Part shown: one piece after another, positions 6,288-8,600 of the stretch
How the letters are laid out: each line of letters opens with the position of its first letter
How positions within the stretch are numbered: position 1 is the first letter of the stretch
Assembly: GCA_027621895.1 (NCBI GenBank)
Contig: JAQCAK010000057.1
Location: forward strand, 1 to 8,600
Length of the DNA stretch: 8,600 nt
DNA from: Pseudomonadota bacterium
Lineage (GTDB): Bacteria > Pseudomonadota > Gammaproteobacteria > Pseudomonadales > Azotimanducaceae
Direction: 5' to 3'
Position numbers and translations under genes: made by a program
The notes under the pieces: model-generated
Databases searched by the model: none
Told to the model about the DNA's origin: nothing
Seen by the model: only the letters and a program-made list of their open reading frames with translations

Positions 6288-6731
6288 GTGCTTGTTTCAA
6301 TTGGCTGCGGCACGATTATTGGTATTGAACGTCAGATTCGCGGCAAGCCGGTTGGCATCCGGACTTCCTCGCTGATTGTGCTTGGTACATACATTTTTGT
6401 GTCGCTGTCCGTGTCCGTTAACACCGAGATGACGGATACATCAAGAATCATTGGGCAGGTAGTAACGGGAATCGGTTTTCTTGGCGCCGGTGTCATGATG
6501 GCCCGTGAAGGTGCAGTGGTCGGCGTCACCTCTGCAGCAACAATCTGGGTGCTGGCGGCAATCGGGGTTGTCATCGCTCTCGCCGAAATCTGGACGGCGA
6601 TAAAGCTGGCCCTGGTCGTGGTGTTTATTCTGGTAGGCGTGGATTTCCTGGAGGATACGTTTACCGTCTTAACCCGTGGCGTGCACCGACGTATTCGGGA
6701 TTTTCTTGGCAATGAGTCTGAACCGGACTGA
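6288..6731 (+). CDS. MgtC/SapB family membrane protein, 5' end probably frameshifted
   Basis: Small inner-membrane protein of the MgtC/SapB family; MgtC itself is a magnesium-stress and virulence factor that inhibits ATP synthase, but most homologues have unknown roles. The in-frame open region gives 147 residues from a GTG at 6288. It has the conserved block IGIERQIRGKPVGIRTSSLI (11-30), a second span from about 30, the family hallmark GIGFLGAGVM (61-70), then GVTSAATIWVLAAIGV (79-94) and a last hydrophobic segment (about 105-120) with a charged tail. Starting at 6288 would cut into the first membrane helix, and no SD is properly spaced there. With the frame restored upstream at 6259-6262 the protein would be about 161 residues with a complete first helix. 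There is no magnesium-responsive leader or mgtB partner here. Confidence 0.82.
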   Translation: MLVSIGCGTIIGIERQIRGKPVGIRTSSLIVLGTYIFVSLSVSVNTEMTDTSRIIGQVVTGIGFLGAGVMMAREGAVVGVTSAATIWVLAAIGVVIALAEIWTAIKLALVVVFILVGVDFLEDTFTVLTRGVHRRIRDFLGNESEPD

Positions 6732-6875
6732 TTGATGGCTTGGTTTATGGTTCAGGCGGCAAGAATTCCTGAGCTCGCTGTCGTGTACTGAAACGCTCAT
6801 CGCTTCTGTATCACTGGCTGTATTCTCCTGCACCACATGCTACTGTGCCGGGAAGAGCGCATGGGAGGTGGCCAA

Positions 6876-8108
6876 ATGGATCATTCACTGCAAGTTGAGA
6901 TCCTGAAAGAGCTTATACACCAGCTGGACGAGGGCAAAAATATCGATGCCGGAATTCAGTATCGTATGCCCACATCCTCTTATGTCTGCCCCGATGTGGC
7001 TGCACAGGAATGGCAGACTTTCTTCGTGCAGCATCCGCAGTTGATCGGGTTGTCGGGCGACCTTCCCGGGCCGGGGACCTTTCTGACAACCGACGATTTT
7101 GGCACGCCCATTCTGGCTACCCGGGACAAGGAAGGCATCTACCGGGCTTTCCTGAATGCCTGTCGACATCGTGCGGTGAAAGTTGCGACAGAAGAGCGTG
7201 GCAGACAGGTCGTGTTTACCTGCCCCTTTCATCACTGGAGCTACGGTGGCAATGGCGCGTTGTTGAACGTGTCTGATGAATCGGACTTCGGACAGATTGA
7301 CAGAAAGCGACTGGGGTTGGTTGAACTCCCGGCGGTAGAGCAGGGTGGTCTGCTCTGGGTGCATCCACGTCCAGAAGGAGATCTTAAGGTCGATGAGTTG
7401 CTGGGTGAAACGCTCGCCGCGGAGCTGGAGGGCTTTTCACTCGGTGATCTTGTTTTTGCTGGCCACAAGACTATTGATATGCAGCTCAACTGGAAGCTGG
7501 CCAACGATACTTTTGGCGAGACTTATCACTTTCAGAAACTACACAGGAACACCCTGGGCCGAATCTATCTTGGTAACAACCTGCATCTCAAGGAGTTTGG
7601 GCGCCACCATCGTTTTGTGACGGCGAATCGAGGTATTGAAGCGATTCGCGCTTTGCCCGAAACAGACTGGAACATTCTAAAAGCCACATTCGTTTTATAT
7701 TTTCTGTTTCCCAATATCCAGATGGTGGTTAATGAACAGAGCGTGAGCCTGATCCGTATCTATCCGGACAGAACGAATCCTGGTCGCTCGGTGACCCGGA
7801 TATCTTTCTATTACAGCCGGGCGGCCATGGATGAGGCCAGCAAGGATGCTGGTATCACAGCTGAAGATGTCTACAGTATTGACGCCAGGCAGGACGCGGG
7901 TCCGAGCCTTGCGGCTTCACTGGAAGTCTTTCGCAGCACAGTTGAGCACGAGGATTACCTGATGGGCGAGATGCAGCAGCGGGCTGCTGAAAATGGACTG
8001 ATGAAGGAAATCATTTTCGGCCGCAACGAACCCGCGTTACACCATTTCCACCAGTCCTATCGTGAGGCACTGAATTTGCCGCCGCTCGAGGAAACAAAAG
8101 CGTCATAG
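6876..8108 (+). CDS. Rieske non-heme iron oxygenase, alpha-type subunit
   Basis: Cytoplasmic ring-hydroxylating or related Rieske oxygenase of 410 residues. The N-terminal Rieske domain binds a 2Fe-2S cluster through C96-x-H98 (NACRHRA) and C116-x2-H119 (CPFHHWSYG), with the usual spacing. The catalytic SRPBCC domain has NWKLANDTFGETYHFQKLH, giving iron ligands H208 and H213, with D370 in EHEDYLMGE as the likely carboxylate ligand. The bridging acidic residue three before the first histidine is E205, where naphthalene dioxygenase has Asp; carnitine oxygenase CntA has Glu there. Upstream GTG/ATG codons exist (open frame from 6837), but the ATG at 6876 follows a strong GGGAGG about eight bases away. 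No beta subunit, ferredoxin or reductase gene is next to it, so electron partners are encoded elsewhere. The substrate cannot be inferred. Confidence 0.93.
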   Translation: MDHSLQVEILKELIHQLDEGKNIDAGIQYRMPTSSYVCPDVAAQEWQTFFVQHPQLIGLSGDLPGPGTFLTTDDFGTPILATRDKEGIYRAFLNACRHRAVKVATEERGRQVVFTCPFHHWSYGGNGALLNVSDESDFGQIDRKRLGLVELPAVEQGGLLWVHPRPEGDLKVDELLGETLAAELEGFSLGDLVFAGHKTIDMQLNWKLANDTFGETYHFQKLHRNTLGRIYLGNNLHLKEFGRHHRFVTANRGIEAIRALPETDWNILKATFVLYFLFPNIQMVVNEQSVSLIRIYPDRTNPGRSVTRISFYYSRAAMDEASKDAGITAEDVYSIDARQDAGPSLAASLEVFRSTVEHEDYLMGEMQQRAAENGLMKEIIFGRNEPALHHFHQSYREALNLPPLEETKAS

Positions 8109-8129
8109 TCCTGGGAATGTGCCACAGGA
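8109..8129 (+). terminator. hairpin after the Rieske oxygenase
   Basis: Directly after the TAG, TCCTGGG (8109-8115) pairs with CC-A-CAGGA (8122-8129, one bulged A) around the loop AATGTG, a stem of seven pairs. No T run follows, and the 3' arm overlaps the AGGAGG just before the TTG at 8133. It could end transcription weakly or mask that AGGAGG. Low confidence. Confidence 0.3.
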
Positions 8130-8132
8130 GGC

Positions 8133-8498
8133 TTGTCTCCCTGTGTGCCCGGTGGTGAAGCTCGCGATCTGGAGATCACGGATATCGCTGGCGTGACGCT
8201 GATGCTCGATGGCAACCATGACGAATTCAAAAGCGATGCAGAATCACTGGCGCTGTTCGTGCCTGGTTCCGCTGTCAACCTCGAGGCAGGGGCCTCAGGC
8301 AAGGGCAAGCTGAAAGACGGGCTGTACACCGTGACGTTCAAGGATCAGGATAAGGACAGCGACAAGAGTAAAAAGAGTCAGAAAAGCGGCAAGCAGAAGA
8401 ACGCAGTAGCGGTGATGCAGATGCTGGATACAAATGACGATGTCCCTGCCACCGCCCGAACCGGTTCCTGTACTGTCAACGTCAACGTTCAATACTAA
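8133..8498 (+). CDS. orphan hypothetical ORF, doubtful start, possible gene remnant
   Basis: I do not recognise this 121-residue frame. It is in the same reading frame as the Rieske oxygenase, just past its TAG, and is open from that stop. The TTG at 8133 has AGGAGG only one or two bases ahead, too close for a normal SD; the first ATG in frame is near 8203. There is no signal peptide. The N-terminal half looks beta-rich (LEITDIAGVTLMLDG, SAVNLEAG, GLYTVTF). The middle (about 70-89) is a low-complexity D/K/S/Q linker, and the end (GSCTVNVNVQY) is again strand-like, with one late cysteine. This resembles the C-terminal part of a longer, perhaps exported, protein whose 5' half was lost. Its TAA overlaps the second dispersed motif, so a rearrangement there is plausible. 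It may be real, a remnant, or spurious. Confidence 0.4.
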   Translation: MSPCVPGGEARDLEITDIAGVTLMLDGNHDEFKSDAESLALFVPGSAVNLEAGASGKGKLKDGLYTVTFKDQDKDSDKSKKSQKSGKQKNAVAVMQMLDTNDDVPATARTGSCTVNVNVQY

Positions 8499-8519
8499 AA
8501 AGGGGTCAGGTTCACTTTT
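8497..8519 (+). repeat. dispersed 23-nt motif, copy B
   Basis: Reads AAAAAGGG, then GTC, then AGGTTCA, then CTTTT, followed by GCCCCCC. Its first As overlap the TAA of the orphan frame (8496-8498). It matches copy A (4761-4782, opposite strand) with changes only in the central three bases and one added C. The two copies face opposite ways about 3.7 kb apart, enclosing rsuA through the orphan frame. Confidence 0.55.
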
Positions 8520-8544
8520 GCCCCCCTGCGGAGTAAAGGTCAGG

Positions 8545-8600
8545 ATGCCTGGCAGATATCTAGTCTTACCCATCGTGATGCTTCTTTGCGTCGGCTGTGA
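8545..8600 (+). CDS. N-terminus of a probable lipoprotein, cut by window edge
   Basis: Only 18 codons are visible: an ATG at 8545 then PGRYLVLPIVMLLCVGC. A single arginine, a hydrophobic core and a cysteine preceded by V-G form a type II signal peptide with a near-consensus lipobox (CVG-C instead of L-x-G-C). Cleavage would lipidate the cysteine at residue 18 and anchor the protein in a membrane. TAAAGG five bases before the ATG is a good SD. The rest of the gene lies beyond the right edge, so the family cannot be told. An alternative start at the ATG at 8578 would leave too short a signal peptide. Confidence 0.6.
   Translation, partial: MPGRYLVLPIVMLLCVGC

Noticed and set aside
5701..6300. 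Minus-strand open frame of 199 codons over the VOC gene
   Set aside because: Overlaps a clear VOC gene along its length, shows no domain or SD, and its composition fits a shadow frame.
6885..7364. Minus-strand open frame inside the Rieske oxygenase
   Set aside because: Antisense to the conserved Rieske domain with no motif of its own.

Overview
The window reads as an ordinary chromosomal stretch of a gammaproteobacterium, probably an environmental or marine lineage outside the enterics. It is moderately GC-rich. It carries a bacterial RIO1-type kinase very close to the Pseudomonas PA4780 type, a YggN/DUF2884-like periplasmic protein, an RsuA-type pseudouridine synthase, and clear Shine-Dalgarno (SD) sequences. 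I see no tRNA, rRNA, CRISPR array, transposase, phage gene or origin.

Left third (1-2621, minus strand): a two-gene ABC export or lipoprotein-release type cassette. The ATPase (1938-2621) overlaps by 7 nt the start of a large FtsX-like permease (1-1944), which runs off the left edge. Divergent from it is the RIO1-family kinase (2806-3657), whose SD can be sequestered in a 7-bp stem. Convergent to the kinase is a secreted DUF2884-like protein (3765-4559, minus).

Right half (plus strand): rsuA (4802-5515), a single-domain VOC metalloprotein (5647-6147), an MgtC/SapB membrane protein whose 5' end looks frameshifted in a T run (6247-6731), a lone Rieske non-heme iron oxygenase alpha-type subunit (6876-8108), an orphan open frame without a convincing start (8133-8498), and the first 18 codons of a probable lipoprotein (8545-8600). 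The gaps between these genes (about 100-240 nt) and their unrelated functions suggest separate transcription units rather than a pathway operon.

The features most worth a second look are the mgtC frameshift, a pair of oppositely oriented copies of a 22-23 nt motif (4761-4782 and 8497-8519), and the orphan frame that ends inside the second copy. I do not see a convincing previously undescribed multi-gene system. The remaining genes belong to known families and are annotated as such.
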